61,232 bases of DNA from Tannerellaceae bacterium (GCA_031257015.1 JAIRPK010000008.1:1-61232); one strand, 5' to 3'; positions 25,590-36,302 are shown, counted from the first letter of the stretch. Translations and numbers: made by a program. The notes: generated from the letters alone by a model not told the origin.

Positions 25590-25597
25590 TATCTTTG
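25590..25597 (+). promoter_or_regulatory. -7 box TATCTTTG for the GFVN-repeat protein
   Basis: Perfect TAnnTTTG match, 32 bases before the ATG at 25629 and 14 bases after the 42-bp array, so the array lies directly upstream of the promoter core. Confidence 0.6.
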
Positions 25598-25628
25598 CTA
25601 TGCTAATTTTTTTAAGCCTATAAATTAT

Positions 25629-26738
25629 ATGAGCACAGTTAAGAACGGAGTTGCAACGTTTTTTTTAGCAAAAATGAATGATATTGCCGACAAAACGCAT
25701 TGTTTTGTTCTTTTACGCAAGATTTTTTTTCTTATTATTAGTTGCTGGACTGCTCTATCAACCATCCATGCTCAAACAGTTGCGATTGACAATCAGCCGG
25801 ACGAGACTGCAACAGCCTTGACGGAGCTTGATTCTTCCGCCGGCAGCAATAAAATGGACGGGACGAATATATACTCCTTTTTTATCAATATTGCCAACGA
25901 AAGTTTTACATTCCCATTGATTGGCTTTGTAAATGTCTCAACCGGCAACAGCAATTTTCCACAAATAGGTTTTGTTAATAGCGTTGTAAAAGATTTCAAA
26001 TCTGTGCAAACAGGATTTATCAACACCGTCGGCGGAAATGCGTCCGGACTTCAACTGGGATTTGTAAATACAGTTGCGGGCGATATGAAAGGCGTTCAAT
26101 GCGGCTTTATAAACACGGCGGCAAAATCTTTATCCGGCTCGCAATTAGGGTTTGTAAATACGGCAGTTGAAAGATTAAAAGGGCCGCAAATAGCGTTCGT
26201 AAATGCTGCAAGACGGTTAAGCGGCTTACAGTTGGGCTTCATAAACTATGTTGATTCAATAGAGAAAGGCATCCCAGTCGGTTTTCTTTCTTTCGTCCGG
26301 AAAGGTGGATATAATGCTGTTGAATTGGGAATTTCCGACATGGCTCTTTTAAATTTATCGTACAAATTCGGTGTTAAGGTGTTTTATTCTTCGCTAGGCA
26401 TTTCTTACAATCCGTTCGGCAACGGAGTTCGCGAGCAAGTCATTGATGGCGGCGCAGGTTTTGGAAGCATTATCGAACTCGGAAAGAATGTTTTCTTTAA
26501 TCCGGAAATCACATCGCATAGCACAATAGAAAAAAAGTCACAGCATTATATAAGTTTGGTTCCCGGTTTCGGGTATAATCTAACTTCGGCTTCAAGTCTG
26601 GTCTTTGGCCCGTCATTAGTATGGGCATCGGCAGATAAATCAGTTCGCAATCCCTTTTATTATATAGTTAAACATTCGATAGACGCCTCGAACATTCTAT
26701 ACGTCGGGGCAAGAATCGGAATCAGATTCAATTGGTAG
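25629..26738 (+). CDS. GFVN-repeat surface protein (LA_2272-like)
   Basis: The 369-residue exported protein has a signal peptide of about residues 27-49 ending IHAQ. The start could also be the Met at 25674; 25629 is kept because it fits the promoter spacing. Residues about 85-225 contain about nine short repeats with the core QxGFVN or QxGFIN spaced about 17-18 residues, as in LGFVNTVAGDMKGVQCGFIN. The C-terminal part alternates short beta-strands (LVPGFGYNL, ARIGIRFNW), ending in an aromatic residue as outer-membrane barrels do. This resembles the LA_2272-type surface-repeat family, recalled by pattern. Probable outer-membrane or surface protein of unknown function. Confidence 0.7.
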   Translation: MSTVKNGVATFFLAKMNDIADKTHCFVLLRKIFFLIISCWTALSTIHAQTVAIDNQPDETATALTELDSSAGSNKMDGTNIYSFFINIANESFTFPLIGFVNVSTGNSNFPQIGFVNSVVKDFKSVQTGFINTVGGNASGLQLGFVNTVAGDMKGVQCGFINTAAKSLSGSQLGFVNTAVERLKGPQIAFVNAARRLSGLQLGFINYVDSIEKGIPVGFLSFVRKGGYNAVELGISDMALLNLSYKFGVKVFYSSLGISYNPFGNGVREQVIDGGAGFGSIIELGKNVFFNPEITSHSTIEKKSQHYISLVPGFGYNLTSASSLVFGPSLVWASADKSVRNPFYYIVKHSIDASNILYVGARIGIRFNW

Positions 26739-26741
26739 AAA

Positions 26742-26860
26742 AGCCGTTCGGGGTGAGGGGAATATTGTATTGCATCGCTTATTGGCAGCTTCGACAAGTT
26801 ATAATTTACTATCGGGACAAGACAGTAAAAGCTCAATGAGTATAATATTCCCGAACGGCT
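26742..26860. repeat. 119-bp inverted repeat
   Basis: The ends AGCCGTTCGGG and CCCGAACGGCT are perfect 11-base complements. An internal AATATT lies near each end, offset by an extra GTGAGGGG on the left. It begins three bases after the GFVN-repeat gene. It may be an extended 3' hairpin or a degenerate MITE. The remaining 98 bases before the next gene hold nothing recognised. Confidence 0.55.
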
Positions 26861-26958
26861 CTTTGCAAGCGCCTCACGATGCTTCGCGAAAAGCAATGCG
26901 CCGACCGATTATATACTAAAACCTGACGGGCATCGTTTTAATAACAAATATTAAGATA

Positions 26959-28215
26959 ATGCAGATTGACAAACACAAGTATTTCTTCTACTTATTCATG
27001 TTCACGTTGATTTTCGGTGTCGTGCTCTACGCTATCATCAGATTTGACTATACGGACGAAATTTGCGCACTGGCGCTCTTCTCATTGTTCGCCGCCTGTA
27101 TGTTCGGAACTACGGATTGGGAGATTAATAAGGCTTTCCTTGTAACATTATTCATATTTATATTCTATTTGTCCTACTCCATATTTATCGGAAGCAATAC
27201 CAAGTCCGGAATATTCAATGACTTCTTCGTCGAAATCAAGCCTTACCTTGCTTTCTTCTGCGTATATTCAATCAAGTCGAAATTGAGCGAAGGACAGAAG
27301 TCGATAGTGAAGCCTGTCTGTGTTCTTGTTTGGGGCATATTGTTTAGCATCGGTATCGGGGAATTATTCATCCGCCGGCTGACGTGGATCATTTTCGAGC
27401 ACACATCGCATTATGCGGCGGCTGTATTAATCGTATCGCTCTGCTATTTGTTCTGTTCCAAGTTTACGCTTCGCGAACGGATCCAGTTTGTGCTTATGCT
27501 TTCCATTGGCTTATTGTCCGGACGGTCGAAGTTCTACGGATTCTTTGCCCTGTCGGTATTCATGACCCTGATATTTCCTTACATGAAGGAGTTTAAGCTA
27601 AATCTGCGAAGTGCGCTTGCTTTGGTTGGGATGCTGGGCATAATGATTTTGGTTGCGTGGGAGAAAATTGATGTTTATTTCTACCAGGTCTTAAACGGGG
27701 AGCTGGAGGAGGATCTGGTTGCTCGTTTTATACTGTATGCAACAATGCCGATGGTTTTGATTGATTATTTCCCGTTCGGAAGTGGATTTGCAAGTTTCGC
27801 AACATATTCGTCGGGCGTTTATTATTCACATCTTTACGACAAATATGGAATTTCTGGTGTATGGGGTATCAGTCGGGATTATTATGCCTTCGTGGCGGAT
27901 ACTTACTATCCTGCCCTGGCACAGTTCGGCGTCATGGGTTTGATTCTTTACGCATCCTTCTGGCTCTACCTGTTCGCCAAAGCGAGAACGTTCTATATGG
28001 TGGCTAAGGAGGAGAACAAATGCAATTTTGTCCTGATTATCCTAATCATAAGCTATATTGCCATCGAAGGTATTGCTGACGCAACGTTTACGTCCTATCG
28101 CGGATTCTTTGTCATGATGCTGGCTGCTGCTGCCTTGACAGAGATGAAGGAAAGATCGGCAACGAATGTAACGGGGGATTTATCATTGTCGAACAATACA
28201 AGCTACTGTACATGA
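26959..28215 (+). CDS. Wzy/O-antigen-ligase-like membrane protein
   Basis: The 418-residue polytopic protein has about 10-12 hydrophobic helices from residue 8 to about 395. A large extracytoplasmic loop (around DYFPFGSGFASFATYSSGVYY to DTYYPALAQFG) is typical of the Wzy/WaaL superfamily, which polymerises or ligates lipid-linked glycans in the inner membrane. The motif FGSGFASF resembles the conserved loop of polysaccharide polymerases. It is first of three overlapping or close genes with a GT4 and a GT26 glycosyltransferase (ATGA overlap with the next). Polymerase versus ligase cannot be settled. Confidence 0.75.
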   Translation: MQIDKHKYFFYLFMFTLIFGVVLYAIIRFDYTDEICALALFSLFAACMFGTTDWEINKAFLVTLFIFIFYLSYSIFIGSNTKSGIFNDFFVEIKPYLAFFCVYSIKSKLSEGQKSIVKPVCVLVWGILFSIGIGELFIRRLTWIIFEHTSHYAAAVLIVSLCYLFCSKFTLRERIQFVLMLSIGLLSGRSKFYGFFALSVFMTLIFPYMKEFKLNLRSALALVGMLGIMILVAWEKIDVYFYQVLNGELEEDLVARFILYATMPMVLIDYFPFGSGFASFATYSSGVYYSHLYDKYGISGVWGISRDYYAFVADTYYPALAQFGVMGLILYASFWLYLFAKARTFYMVAKEENKCNFVLIILIISYIAIEGIADATFTSYRGFFVMMLAAAALTEMKERSATNVTGDLSLSNNTSYCT

Positions 28216-29177
28216 AAGTTTTCACAATCACAAATATGTGGCCATACGCCAGAAAGATATATTACGGAATCTTCGTTAAGGAACAGGTTGAAGCCCTGAA
28301 CGCTTACTTTCCGGAGATAGAGAACAAAACATGGTTCCTGAGGGGTTATTTAGGTAAGGTGCTCTACTTGACGAGCATTGTCAGCCTTAACATACACCTG
28401 TTCTTCCACCGGTACGACGTCATTCACATTCATTCTGCATTATCAGGCATATTCCTCCTTTTCGGGCCTAAGCGTAGCAACGTCATCATCACGCTGCATG
28501 GAACGGAGGTGCTCGACGACCGCCAGTATCGAATCAGCAAGCACGTCATCAGGAAAGTAAATACGCTCGTCTGCGTCAGCCGGGAGATAGAGGATAAGGT
28601 ACTGCTAGAGTATCCGGACGCAAGAACTTGCGTTATCCCCTGCGCCGTCCGCGAGTCATTCTTTAACGATAACCGCATTAAGAGCGGGGAACACGTCACC
28701 ATTGCCTTCGCTTCTGCTTCATGGAGGGAGGTTAAGAACTATCCGCTGTTCATGGAGGTAATTGATCTTCTGCGGAGCATGTATCCGCAACGCGAGATTC
28801 GGACGGCAGAGTTCGATAACCAGACTCGCGAAGAAATACGTGAAACGTTAAACACAATTGATCTGCTTCTCGTAACGTCTTTCCATGAAGGATCTCCGCA
28901 AATAGTAAAAGAGGCACTTTGCTGCAACGTTCCGGTGGTTAGCGCAAATGTCGGCTCCGTTAAGCAGATGCTCGACGGGTTGCTCAACTGCGCAGTCGTT
29001 GATGGATATAATGCAGCCGATTATGCCGCAGCCGTTGCCGACATACTATTCCGCGACGGAGTTTCCTTTCCGGTCAGAAGCGACGGACGGAAAAGGATTC
29101 ACGACTTGCAGTATGATGAGAAAACGATTACTGCTAAAATCATGAAGCTTTATCGAGACGCAATTTTGCCTAACTAA
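28212..29177 (+). CDS. GT4-type glycosyltransferase
   Basis: A 321-residue GT-B glycosyltransferase. The N-terminal domain starts KVFTITNMWPY and has YDVIHIHSALSG. LHGTEVLDDRQYR forms the acceptor side. In the C-terminal donor domain, SFHEGSPQIVKEALCCNVPVV is the EX7E motif of GT4 enzymes. At about 320 residues it is somewhat short but complete. It probably adds a sugar to a lipid-linked intermediate at the cytoplasmic membrane face. The gene overlaps the Wzy-like gene by four bases and sits five bases before the GT26 gene. Confidence 0.85.
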   Translation: MKVFTITNMWPYARKIYYGIFVKEQVEALNAYFPEIENKTWFLRGYLGKVLYLTSIVSLNIHLFFHRYDVIHIHSALSGIFLLFGPKRSNVIITLHGTEVLDDRQYRISKHVIRKVNTLVCVSREIEDKVLLEYPDARTCVIPCAVRESFFNDNRIKSGEHVTIAFASASWREVKNYPLFMEVIDLLRSMYPQREIRTAEFDNQTREEIRETLNTIDLLLVTSFHEGSPQIVKEALCCNVPVVSANVGSVKQMLDGLLNCAVVDGYNAADYAAAVADILFRDGVSFPVRSDGRKRIHDLQYDEKTITAKIMKLYRDAILPN

Positions 29178-29181
29178 ATAT

Positions 29182-29934
29182 ATGAAATCAGTTCGCATCC
29201 TAAACATTGACATTCTTTCCATAACGGAACGCCAACTCCTTGAGCAATTTGAGAGCGGCGTTCTCTTCACTCCCAACGTTGATCATTTGATGAACCTGCA
29301 AAAAGACCCGGAGTTCTACGCTGCATACCGGCAAGCCGATTATGTTGTCTGCGACAGCCAAATCATTCATTTTATATCCTACTTGCTACGGGATCCGATT
29401 GCGGAAACCATCGCCGGCTCCGACTTTTTGTCGTCTTTCTACTATTATCACAAGAACAACCCGAACATGAAAATGTTCTTCCTTGGTGCTGCAGAAGGAG
29501 TCGCACGGACGGCTATGAAGATTATCAACAAGAAAGTGGGGCGCGATATTGTCGTCGGAGCACATTCCCCTTCTTTCGGATTTGAGAAAAACGAAGATGA
29601 ATGTTCCAACATTGTGAACATCATCAACTCCAGTGATGCGAACGTCCTAATCGTCGGTGTCGGTTCCCCCAAGCAGGAAAAATGGATTGTGAAATATAAA
29701 GACCAACTACCAGGAATAAAAATTTTTATGGGACTGGGCGCAACGATAGATTTCGAGGCTAACGCTATCCCTAGAAGCCCCCGCATATTCCGACGACTGG
29801 GGTTGGAATGGTTGCATCGCCTCTGCATGAACCCTAAAAAACTATGGCGGCGCTATCTCATCAATGATTTGCCCTTCTTTGTCCTCATTTTCAGGCAAAA
29901 ATTAAAGCATTATAAAGACCCGTTCGCCGGTTAG
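29182..29934 (+). CDS. WecG/TagA/CpsF family glycosyltransferase (GT26)
   Basis: A 250-residue GT26 enzyme. Family motifs are FTPNVDHLMNLQKDPEF near the N-terminus, ADYVVCDSQIIHF, and IVGVGSPKQEKWI. The C-terminal block is GLGATIDFEANAIPRSP and LGLEWLHRL, followed by LWRRYLINDLPFF. Members transfer ManNAc or a related uronic or amino sugar to an undecaprenyl-linked acceptor. With the Wzy-like and GT4 genes it forms a compact polysaccharide unit. No flippase or initiating transferase is present, so the rest of the pathway lies elsewhere. Confidence 0.9.
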   Translation: MKSVRILNIDILSITERQLLEQFESGVLFTPNVDHLMNLQKDPEFYAAYRQADYVVCDSQIIHFISYLLRDPIAETIAGSDFLSSFYYYHKNNPNMKMFFLGAAEGVARTAMKIINKKVGRDIVVGAHSPSFGFEKNEDECSNIVNIINSSDANVLIVGVGSPKQEKWIVKYKDQLPGIKIFMGLGATIDFEANAIPRSPRIFRRLGLEWLHRLCMNPKKLWRRYLINDLPFFVLIFRQKLKHYKDPFAG

Positions 29935-30241
29935 CTTACGAATTGAAAAAAGGATAGTTTATACGAAAGCATGAATACACCATGCTTTTTTTGTTTTAAT
30001 CATTCGAGTCTTTGAGTCTTCCTATTTCTTTTGAATATTTCCAGAATAACGGAAGTATTATGTGGGGAAAGCATGTTTTTATTTGGATTTTATTTCTGGC
30101 TTCAAACTATTATTCAGATGTGTGATGCTATATTACAATGTTGAGAACTGCAAACACTATTATTTATGTAAAATATACTGGTAAGCAACTGTATCTCACA
30201 TCCGCTCGTTCGCGATTCAATAACGCTGAAATGTCTCTGTA
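29935..30241. other. Intergenic sequence, nothing recognised
   Basis: AT-rich DNA between the polysaccharide cluster and the rplU promoter. A 75-codon minus-strand frame crosses it without domain, signal or start context. Confidence 0.4.
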
Positions 30242-30323
30242 TTTGCAAAATACATCATAAAGCCATAAATTTGCATTACGATTCTTAAAGGGTAAACAAG
30301 ATAAACTCCAAAGGTTTACACCC
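30242..30323 (+). promoter_or_regulatory. rplU-rpmA promoter and leader hairpin
   Basis: A -33 TTTG (30242-30245) and a -7 TAAATTTG (30266-30273) are separated by 20 bases, the best complete Bacteroidota promoter in the window. In the 85-base leader GGGTAAAC (30290) can pair with GTTTACACCC (30314) with one bulge, so a leader structure for autogenous control is possible but not matched to a known L21 leader. Confidence 0.6.
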
Positions 30324-30358
30324 CCGGAACATAAATCTTTAATAGAAAGAAAAACAAA

Positions 30359-30676
30359 ATGTACGTAATTGTAGAAATTAACGGGCAACAATTCAGAGCC
30401 GAAGAAGGCAAAAAATTATTTGTCCACCACATTCAGGGCGCAGAAAGCGGAGCCATTATCGAATATGACCGAGTTCTGCTGGCAGATAAGGATGGCGCTA
30501 TTACCGTAGGTCTTCCAACCATAGAAGGAGCCAAGGTCGTATGCGAAGTATTATCACCGCTTGTCAAAGGCGACAAAGTGCGTGTTTTCCACAAGAAAAG
30601 AAGAAAGGGATATCGCAAACTGAAGGGTCATCGTCAACAGTTTTCCGAAGTGAGTATTAAACAAGTTATCGTTTAA
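30359..30676 (+). CDS. rplU: 50S ribosomal protein L21
   Basis: A 105-residue L21, the normal length, that binds 23S rRNA. Conserved features are [16 protein letters not shown] at the start, [35 protein letters not shown] with the basic RNA-binding loop, and [16 protein letters not shown] at the end. It precedes rpmA by 18 bases, the usual L21-L27 pair. Confidence 0.97.
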   Translation: MYVIVEINGQQFRAEEGKKLFVHHIQGAESGAIIEYDRVLLADKDGAITVGLPTIEGAKVVCEVLSPLVKGDKVRVFHKKRRKGYRKLKGHRQQFSEVSIKQVIV

Positions 30677-30694
30677 CATTAAAAAAGATTAGCA

Positions 30695-30964
30695 ATGGCA
30701 CATAAAAAAGGCGTAGGTAGTTCCAAGAACGGACGCGAATCGCACAGCAAAAGATTAGGTGTTAAATTGTTCGGCGGAGAATATGCTGTGGCCGGCAACA
30801 TAATAGTGCGCCAGAGAGGCACGGTTCATCATCCGGGTAAAAATGTAGGTATCGGTCGGGATCATACGTTGTATGCGTTAACCGACGGTGTCGTTACTTT
30901 TCGCAAAGGAAAGGAAAATCGCTCGTTTGTTTCCATAGTCGAGCCAGTTAATACGGAAGCATAG
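30695..30964 (+). CDS. rpmA: 50S ribosomal protein L27
   Basis: An 89-residue L27. The N-terminus [16 protein letters not shown] is the tail reaching the peptidyl-transferase centre, without the cleavable extension of Firmicutes L27. It is followed by [40 protein letters not shown] and a basic end. It is co-transcribed with rplU and followed by a terminator. Confidence 0.97.
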   Translation: MAHKKGVGSSKNGRESHSKRLGVKLFGGEYAVAGNIIVRQRGTVHHPGKNVGIGRDHTLYALTDGVVTFRKGKENRSFVSIVEPVNTEA

Positions 30965-30990
30965 GCTTACCGAATCTCTATTTAACAAAG

Positions 30991-31031
30991 AAAACAGGAT
31001 ACTCGTTCAAAAATGTATCCTGTTTTTTTTT
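30991..31031 (+). terminator. Intrinsic terminator after rpmA
   Basis: Arms AACAGGATA and TATCCTGTT around a loop, followed by a long T run. Confidence 0.9.
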
Positions 31032-31058
31032 ATGTTCAACATTAAATAAAAGTCAGTT

Positions 31059-31538
31059 ATGAAGGAACTTATCTTCAGAACAAGAATTAATATTTATCAC
31101 ACATCCGAGCTTCCTTCTGAATATAAGGAACTGGAAGCAATAGTAAGAGAACTTCCCCGTCTGGCTTACGCCCCCTACTCCCATTTTAACGTAGGCGCCG
31201 CCGTTTTGCTGGAAAACGGCAACATTGTAACAGGAACGAACCAAGAGAATATTGCATACCCCTCCGGACTATGCGCCGAGCGCGTCGCTCTGTTTTCAGT
31301 CGGCTCGTTACATCCCAATATCCCAGCGAAAGCTATTGCCATTGCTGCAGAAACTGGTGGTAAGCGAGTTGAAATGATCACACCTTGCGGAGCATGTCGT
31401 CAGGTTATGCTGGAAACGCAAAACCGCTCAGGTGTTCCGCTGGTTGTTCTGCTTTGCGGGCCTGAGCTGGTTTATGTAGCTGAAGATGCAAGGGCGCTTC
31501 TTCCGCTGTCTTTCGACGGCTGGAATTTGCCGGACTAA
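31059..31538 (+). CDS. cdd: Cytidine deaminase
   Basis: A 159-residue homotetrameric-type cytidine deaminase for pyrimidine salvage (cytidine to uridine). [19 protein letters not shown] is the substrate loop. The zinc site is formed by CAER (catalytic Glu) and PCGACRQ. The N-terminal extension before ELEAIVREL is slightly long. The gene is convergent with the glycogen phosphorylase gene and their stop codons overlap by a few bases. Confidence 0.95.
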   Translation: MKELIFRTRINIYHTSELPSEYKELEAIVRELPRLAYAPYSHFNVGAAVLLENGNIVTGTNQENIAYPSGLCAERVALFSVGSLHPNIPAKAIAIAAETGGKRVEMITPCGACRQVMLETQNRSGVPLVVLLCGPELVYVAEDARALLPLSFDGWNLPD

Positions 31539-34111
31539 TAATCAAGGGAGATCCATCTTACGAATGCGAAGTCCATGCGGTGAGGCAGGTCAGGATTGAC
31601 GGGGAATACGCGGTAAGCAATCTTGTGCATACCGGCCTCGGCGGCGGCCACTTTCAATTCATAGAAGAGTTTGCCATTTTCTTCTTTTAATAATTCGAAA
31701 GGATGCACTGCAACTAGTTCGAGGCTGTTGGTTTCAGGGTTGTCTTTGGCTACAACCATTTCTACACCCAGCATAGCTTTAAACTCCTTGCGGTCAAGGA
31801 CGAGATTGTATGTATAGACTTTCCCTACTTGTGGGGCTGTTTCTGAAAGTCTGTTATCTGTCGAGAACGTTTCGACTTGAAAGCTGTCCCAATACGCGGC
31901 GACTTCTTCTTTCCATGCAGCTATTTCTCTTGCCTTGGCGTAATTATTGTCCTTCAGTATGGATGAGCGGGCGGCTAGTTTGTTGTATATGCGGTTGATA
32001 TAGTCGTCAAGCATCCGCTTCATTGTATAATGAGGCGCTATTTGGGATATGGAGTTCTTGACATATTGAATCCATTCCGGCGAATAGCCTTTGCTGTTGC
32101 GGGCATAGTATAGAGGGATAATTTCATTTTCAAGCATCTGGTAGATGGTGGCTGCATCAAGTTGGTCCTGATATTGCTGGTTCTCGTAAGTGCGCTTGTC
32201 TGTCAACGCCCAGCCTGCTCCTTCTCGATAGCCTTCATACCACCAGCCGTCAAGGACGGAAAAATTAAGAACGCCATTCATCTCCGCCTTTTCTCCTGAT
32301 GTGCCGGAAGCTTCCAATGGACGAGTTGGCGTATTCAGCCATACGTCAACTCCGGAGATGAGTCGTCTGGCGAGACGCATATCATAATTCTCAAGGAAAA
32401 TAATCTTGCCGAGAAACTCCGGACGTCTGGATATTTCGATAATATGCTTGATTAAGCCCTGTCCGCCTCCGTCAGCCGGATGAGCTTTGCCTGTGAAGAT
32501 GAACTGTATTGGATATTTCTCATTGTTCACTATGTTGGCCAGCCGTTCAAGGTTGGTAAAGATCAGATGAGCGCGCTTGTAAGTAGCAAATCGACGACCG
32601 AAACCGATCAATAAAGCATTGGGATTAATTTTATCCAAAACGGAGACAACCTTGGACGGGTCGCCCTGATTTTTCAACCAACTGCCCTTGAACTGGTCTT
32701 TTATGTATTTAACAAGCTTTTCCTTTAGCGCCTTGCGTATATTCCATATAACTTCGTCAGGCGTTCGCTGGATAGCTTCCCAATGGATAGGATTGGACTG
32801 ATCGGACATGAACGCTTTTCCAAAATGAGCGTAGTAGAAACGCTTCCATTCGTTGGCTGCCCAGCTCGGCATGTGTACGCCGTTAGTTACCCATGTAACA
32901 TGGAGTTCTTCCGGGAAATATCCTTTCCATACGGGGGCGAACATCCGCTGCGATACGTGGCCGTGTAGCTTGCTTACACCATTGGCCTCCTGACATGTGT
33001 TCAGTGCGAAAACACTCATGGAGAATTTCTCGTTCGAGCCGGGGTTCTCACGCCCCATGTCGATGAACTCTTGCCAGCTGATGCCCATGCGGCCTGGGAA
33101 TCCTCCCATGTAACGCCCAAGCAGGCTTTCCTCAAAATAATCGTGGCCGGCAGGAACAGGCGTATGCACAGTATATAGTCCGGAGGCGCGGACTACTTCA
33201 AGAGCTTCGTTGAAAGAGAGGTTATCTTCCTCTATATAATCCGTCAGCCGTTGAACGTTGATGAGAGCGGCATGTCCCTCATTGCAGTGGTAAATCTGTT
33301 TCCGAATACCGAGCTTTTTCAACATTAATATACCGCCGATGCCCAGCACATACTCCTGCTTCATTCTGTTTTCCCAATCACCGCCGTAAAGTTGGTGCGT
33401 TATGGAACGATCCCATTCACTGTTCTGAGGAATGTCCGTATCCATTAAATATAATGGGACGCGACCGACGCTAACGTTCCACACATTTGCGTAAACAATG
33501 CGATCATGGAAAGGTACTTCAAGCACAAAAGGCTGGTCGTTCTCATTCATGACCTGTCTGATGGGAAGCGTGCTGAAGTTTTGCGCTTCATAGTTTGCAA
33601 TCTGCTGCCCGTCCATGGCCAGTGATTGCGAAAAATATCCATAGCGATAGAGGAAACCTACGGCTACCAAATCCAACCGGCTGTCGCTAGCTTCCTTCAG
33701 ATAATCACCAGCCAGAACGCCCAGCCCTCCAGAATAAATCTTCAAAACGTTGGTCAGCCCATATTCCATGCTGAAATATGCCACCGACGGCTTCTCAGGA
33801 TCGGGCTGAACATCCATATACTTCCTCCACGAGGCGTGAACGCTTTTGATTTCAGCCATCAGCAGATGGTCGTTGATGATTTCCTCCATACGACTGACTG
33901 AAAGACCTTGAAGCATCAGCACGGGATTGCCGTTCGTAGCCTCCCAAAGCTTGGCATCAATCTTCTCAAACAAATCGCGGGCTTCATCGTTCCATACCCA
34001 CCAAAGATTGCCGGCTACTTCGCCCAGCGGCGCAAGCGCAGAGGGGAGATAAGACTGTGTATAAATCTCTTTCCAAACAGGAGCGTTTGAATTTCTTACA
34101 TTCAATTTCAT
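31535..34111 (-). CDS. glgP: Alpha-glucan (glycogen) phosphorylase
   Basis: The 858-residue GT35 enzyme releases glucose-1-phosphate from glycogen. The short bacterial/archaeal-type N-terminus is [29 protein letters not shown]. Then come [27 protein letters not shown] and HCNEGHAAL. In the C-terminal domain [12 protein letters not shown] and [18 protein letters not shown] surround the PLP lysine. About 100 residues after the catalytic core form a beta domain ending [11 protein letters not shown]. It lies 19 bases downstream of the glycogen synthase gene on the same strand, so synthesis and breakdown are co-expressed. The product feeds the phosphoglucomutase at 16.2-18 kb. Confidence 0.93.
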   Translation of the reverse strand: MKLNVRNSNAPVWKEIYTQSYLPSALAPLGEVAGNLWWVWNDEARDLFEKIDAKLWEATNGNPVLMLQGLSVSRMEEIINDHLLMAEIKSVHASWRKYMDVQPDPEKPSVAYFSMEYGLTNVLKIYSGGLGVLAGDYLKEASDSRLDLVAVGFLYRYGYFSQSLAMDGQQIANYEAQNFSTLPIRQVMNENDQPFVLEVPFHDRIVYANVWNVSVGRVPLYLMDTDIPQNSEWDRSITHQLYGGDWENRMKQEYVLGIGGILMLKKLGIRKQIYHCNEGHAALINVQRLTDYIEEDNLSFNEALEVVRASGLYTVHTPVPAGHDYFEESLLGRYMGGFPGRMGISWQEFIDMGRENPGSNEKFSMSVFALNTCQEANGVSKLHGHVSQRMFAPVWKGYFPEELHVTWVTNGVHMPSWAANEWKRFYYAHFGKAFMSDQSNPIHWEAIQRTPDEVIWNIRKALKEKLVKYIKDQFKGSWLKNQGDPSKVVSVLDKINPNALLIGFGRRFATYKRAHLIFTNLERLANIVNNEKYPIQFIFTGKAHPADGGGQGLIKHIIEISRRPEFLGKIIFLENYDMRLARRLISGVDVWLNTPTRPLEASGTSGEKAEMNGVLNFSVLDGWWYEGYREGAGWALTDKRTYENQQYQDQLDAATIYQMLENEIIPLYYARNSKGYSPEWIQYVKNSISQIAPHYTMKRMLDDYINRIYNKLAARSSILKDNNYAKAREIAAWKEEVAAYWDSFQVETFSTDNRLSETAPQVGKVYTYNLVLDRKEFKAMLGVEMVVAKDNPETNSLELVAVHPFELLKEENGKLFYELKVAAAEAGMHKIAYRVFPVNPDLPHRMDFAFVRWISLDY

Positions 34112-34130
34112 GTCTTTGATATTATAAAGT

Positions 34131-35786
34131 TCATTTCATTCTTTCAGACGATTTTCTCAAGGCTATGTCGTAAGCTTTAGCATATGACTCGATGAAATTC
34201 GTCCACGCCGCCCTGTCGGCCAAGTCTTGGCAACGAGAGCGGATAACAGAGCGTCCGGCCTTACTCTCCGTCCGAAATTCGAGGATAGTTTGAGCAATAG
34301 CTTCGGAAGCTTCAAAGTAATTATCATCCGTTCGCCGGATAGTTTTTACGCCTTGACGAATATCAGCGCCCGCTCCTTCGCTCAAGGCCCATAAGCCAAA
34401 ACCAGCAAGAGTAGTCGTAATCGTTGGGATACCAAAGGCGATGCTTTCCAATGGAGTGTAGCCCCACGGCTCATAGTAGGATGGATAAACGGTCAAGTCC
34501 ATCGCCGGAAGCAGATCATAATATGTGCGATTGAATATCCCATCATGTCCCGTTAAATAGCAGGGGATGAATATTATCCTCGGATTGCCCGTTGTCGAAA
34601 ATCCTTTCTGAAGTATATAGTTAAGTATACGATCATTCTCCATACCATGCAGCCAATGCGTCGCGTAAGGCATTTGAAGTGGAGCATCACGCTCCACGCA
34701 ATGCTCTATTAAATATAGCAAGTCGGCACGAGCATTGGCAACATGTCCTGGGACCATGACGAACGCAATGATGTCGCCATCTCCATCTTCACTCGATTGG
34801 CGGATAATATTCAAAGCATCGATGAATATGTCTAAACCCTTATTCCGATATTCATAACGACCGCTTGTGGACACAAGCATGGTATCCGGATTTACAGTGC
34901 ATCCCCAAAGTCGCTCAGCTACCTTTATCAGCATCGCTCGCGAATCGCGTCTTCTGCGTTCGAACTCTTCACCGACAGGCACGATGGACGATTCAAATCC
35001 GTTTGGCGTCACCATATCCGGCGATTTGCCCAGAAGGCAACGACATTCCGAGGCAGTAATATCACTCACTGCCGTGAAGCAGTCAGCATGAACGGCTGCC
35101 TGTTTCTCTAGCGAGTGCTTCGCTTCTATATTTAGCTCTGCCGCCATTATATCACCGTCGCAAGCTTCCATGGAGGCATATAATGCACGACCATTACCAG
35201 CCATTGACCGACCGACTGACGTTGCGTGCGTCGTGAACACTGTCGCAACACTTGGCAAAGCATGTCGCAAATAAAGCCCACCTATGCCCAGAGTCCACTC
35301 GTTAAAGTGAGCCACTACGCGCTGCCCGTCCAGCCTATAAAAACGATAGAAACTCTCAACGGCCCGCCCCGCTGCATACGCAAACATGCAGGATTCCTCA
35401 TAATCTCCATACGCTTTCAATGAATCGACACGGAACTCGTCCCACATTTGATAAAATATCTTATTAATATCTTTCCGAAAAGACAGATACTCAACAAGAA
35501 CAGCCAAAGGACATCCAGCAACATTCCATCGCCCGATCCGAACTCGCAACCGCTCACTGTTCCAGGCTGCAGTTTTCCACTCTGGGAATAAAGTCTTGTC
35601 TTCGATGAAGTCAGTACCGTTCTCTTTATTCAACCAAGGACCAATAAATAAAATTTTATCAGAGAAAATATCTTGCAGAGTTCTCGCTTTTGTAGAGAGG
35701 ACAGTGTAAATTCCCCCCACCTTGTTGCACACCTCCCAACTGCTTTCAAAAATATATTCAGGCTTGTCTAATACCTTTCTGTTCAT
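34131..35786 (-). CDS. Glycogen synthase, GT3 (fungal/animal-type)
   Basis: About 551 residues from the Met at 35786, chosen because a -7 box lies 19 bases upstream; the frame continues further. Unlike GlgA (GT5) it resembles eukaryotic GT3 synthases, common in Bacteroidales. Motifs are [22 protein letters not shown] (UDP-glucose loop), [48 protein letters not shown], and the donor EX7E segment [21 protein letters not shown]. It adds glucose to glycogen using a nucleotide-glucose donor. It is first gene of a pair with the phosphorylase. Confidence 0.9.
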   Translation of the reverse strand: MNRKVLDKPEYIFESSWEVCNKVGGIYTVLSTKARTLQDIFSDKILFIGPWLNKENGTDFIEDKTLFPEWKTAAWNSERLRVRIGRWNVAGCPLAVLVEYLSFRKDINKIFYQMWDEFRVDSLKAYGDYEESCMFAYAAGRAVESFYRFYRLDGQRVVAHFNEWTLGIGGLYLRHALPSVATVFTTHATSVGRSMAGNGRALYASMEACDGDIMAAELNIEAKHSLEKQAAVHADCFTAVSDITASECRCLLGKSPDMVTPNGFESSIVPVGEEFERRRRDSRAMLIKVAERLWGCTVNPDTMLVSTSGRYEYRNKGLDIFIDALNIIRQSSEDGDGDIIAFVMVPGHVANARADLLYLIEHCVERDAPLQMPYATHWLHGMENDRILNYILQKGFSTTGNPRIIFIPCYLTGHDGIFNRTYYDLLPAMDLTVYPSYYEPWGYTPLESIAFGIPTITTTLAGFGLWALSEGAGADIRQGVKTIRRTDDNYFEASEAIAQTILEFRTESKAGRSVIRSRCQDLADRAAWTNFIESYAKAYDIALRKSSERMK

Positions 35787-35804
35787 CCTTTTATTATTTG
35801 CGCG

Positions 35805-35812
35805 CAAAGATA
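35805..35812 (-). promoter_or_regulatory. -7 box TATCTTTG for the glycogen synthase-phosphorylase operon
   Basis: Perfect TAnnTTTG on the minus strand, 19 bases before the start at 35786. Confidence 0.6.
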
Positions 35813-35843
35813 GTATTATTTTATTCACATAGCGAAAGTCCAC

Positions 35844-36302
35844 CAGACAAGCCCACCTAACACTCTAAAGGTTTTCTCAACCATTTCTTTACACATTTTA
35901 GGCATGTTTGCAAAAAAAACAGCTGTCCAGCATCTCAAAGCAACATGCAAGCCTACTCGTAGCCTCGCCTATGCAGAATTGAACGTTCCGGCTATTATGT
36001 AACTCCCAAGAACAGGGCAGGACATTAAACCGCTTATGTTAGGACGATTCCTCAACGATAGTGAAGCCTTCCCACAAGTTGCTGGCAATTTCCCTAGTGA
36101 AAGAGACATCCTAATCTTTCGCTAATACAACTGATTTACAGAAGAAAGTCCCAAGTCGCATAGAAAAACAAATCAAATCATCTACTTCTCTCCATAAGCC
36201 AATAAACATGCACTCAACCCTCAAATTAGCCTTTCTTAAATTCTTGCCGAAAAAACTAAGAATCAATCAGCTCTGATTTCATCGCAATCTCATATAAAGT
36301 AC
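35844..36302. other. Intergenic sequence, nothing recognised
   Basis: Divergent region between the glycogen operon and the DUF3298-like lipoprotein. All frames are interrupted and no RNA gene, repeat or known regulatory fold was seen apart from the two promoters at its edges. Confidence 0.5.

Noticed and set aside
29935..30391. 75-codon minus-strand frame overlapping the rplU promoter
   Set aside because: It covers the best promoter in the window and the rplU start and lacks any recognisable protein feature.
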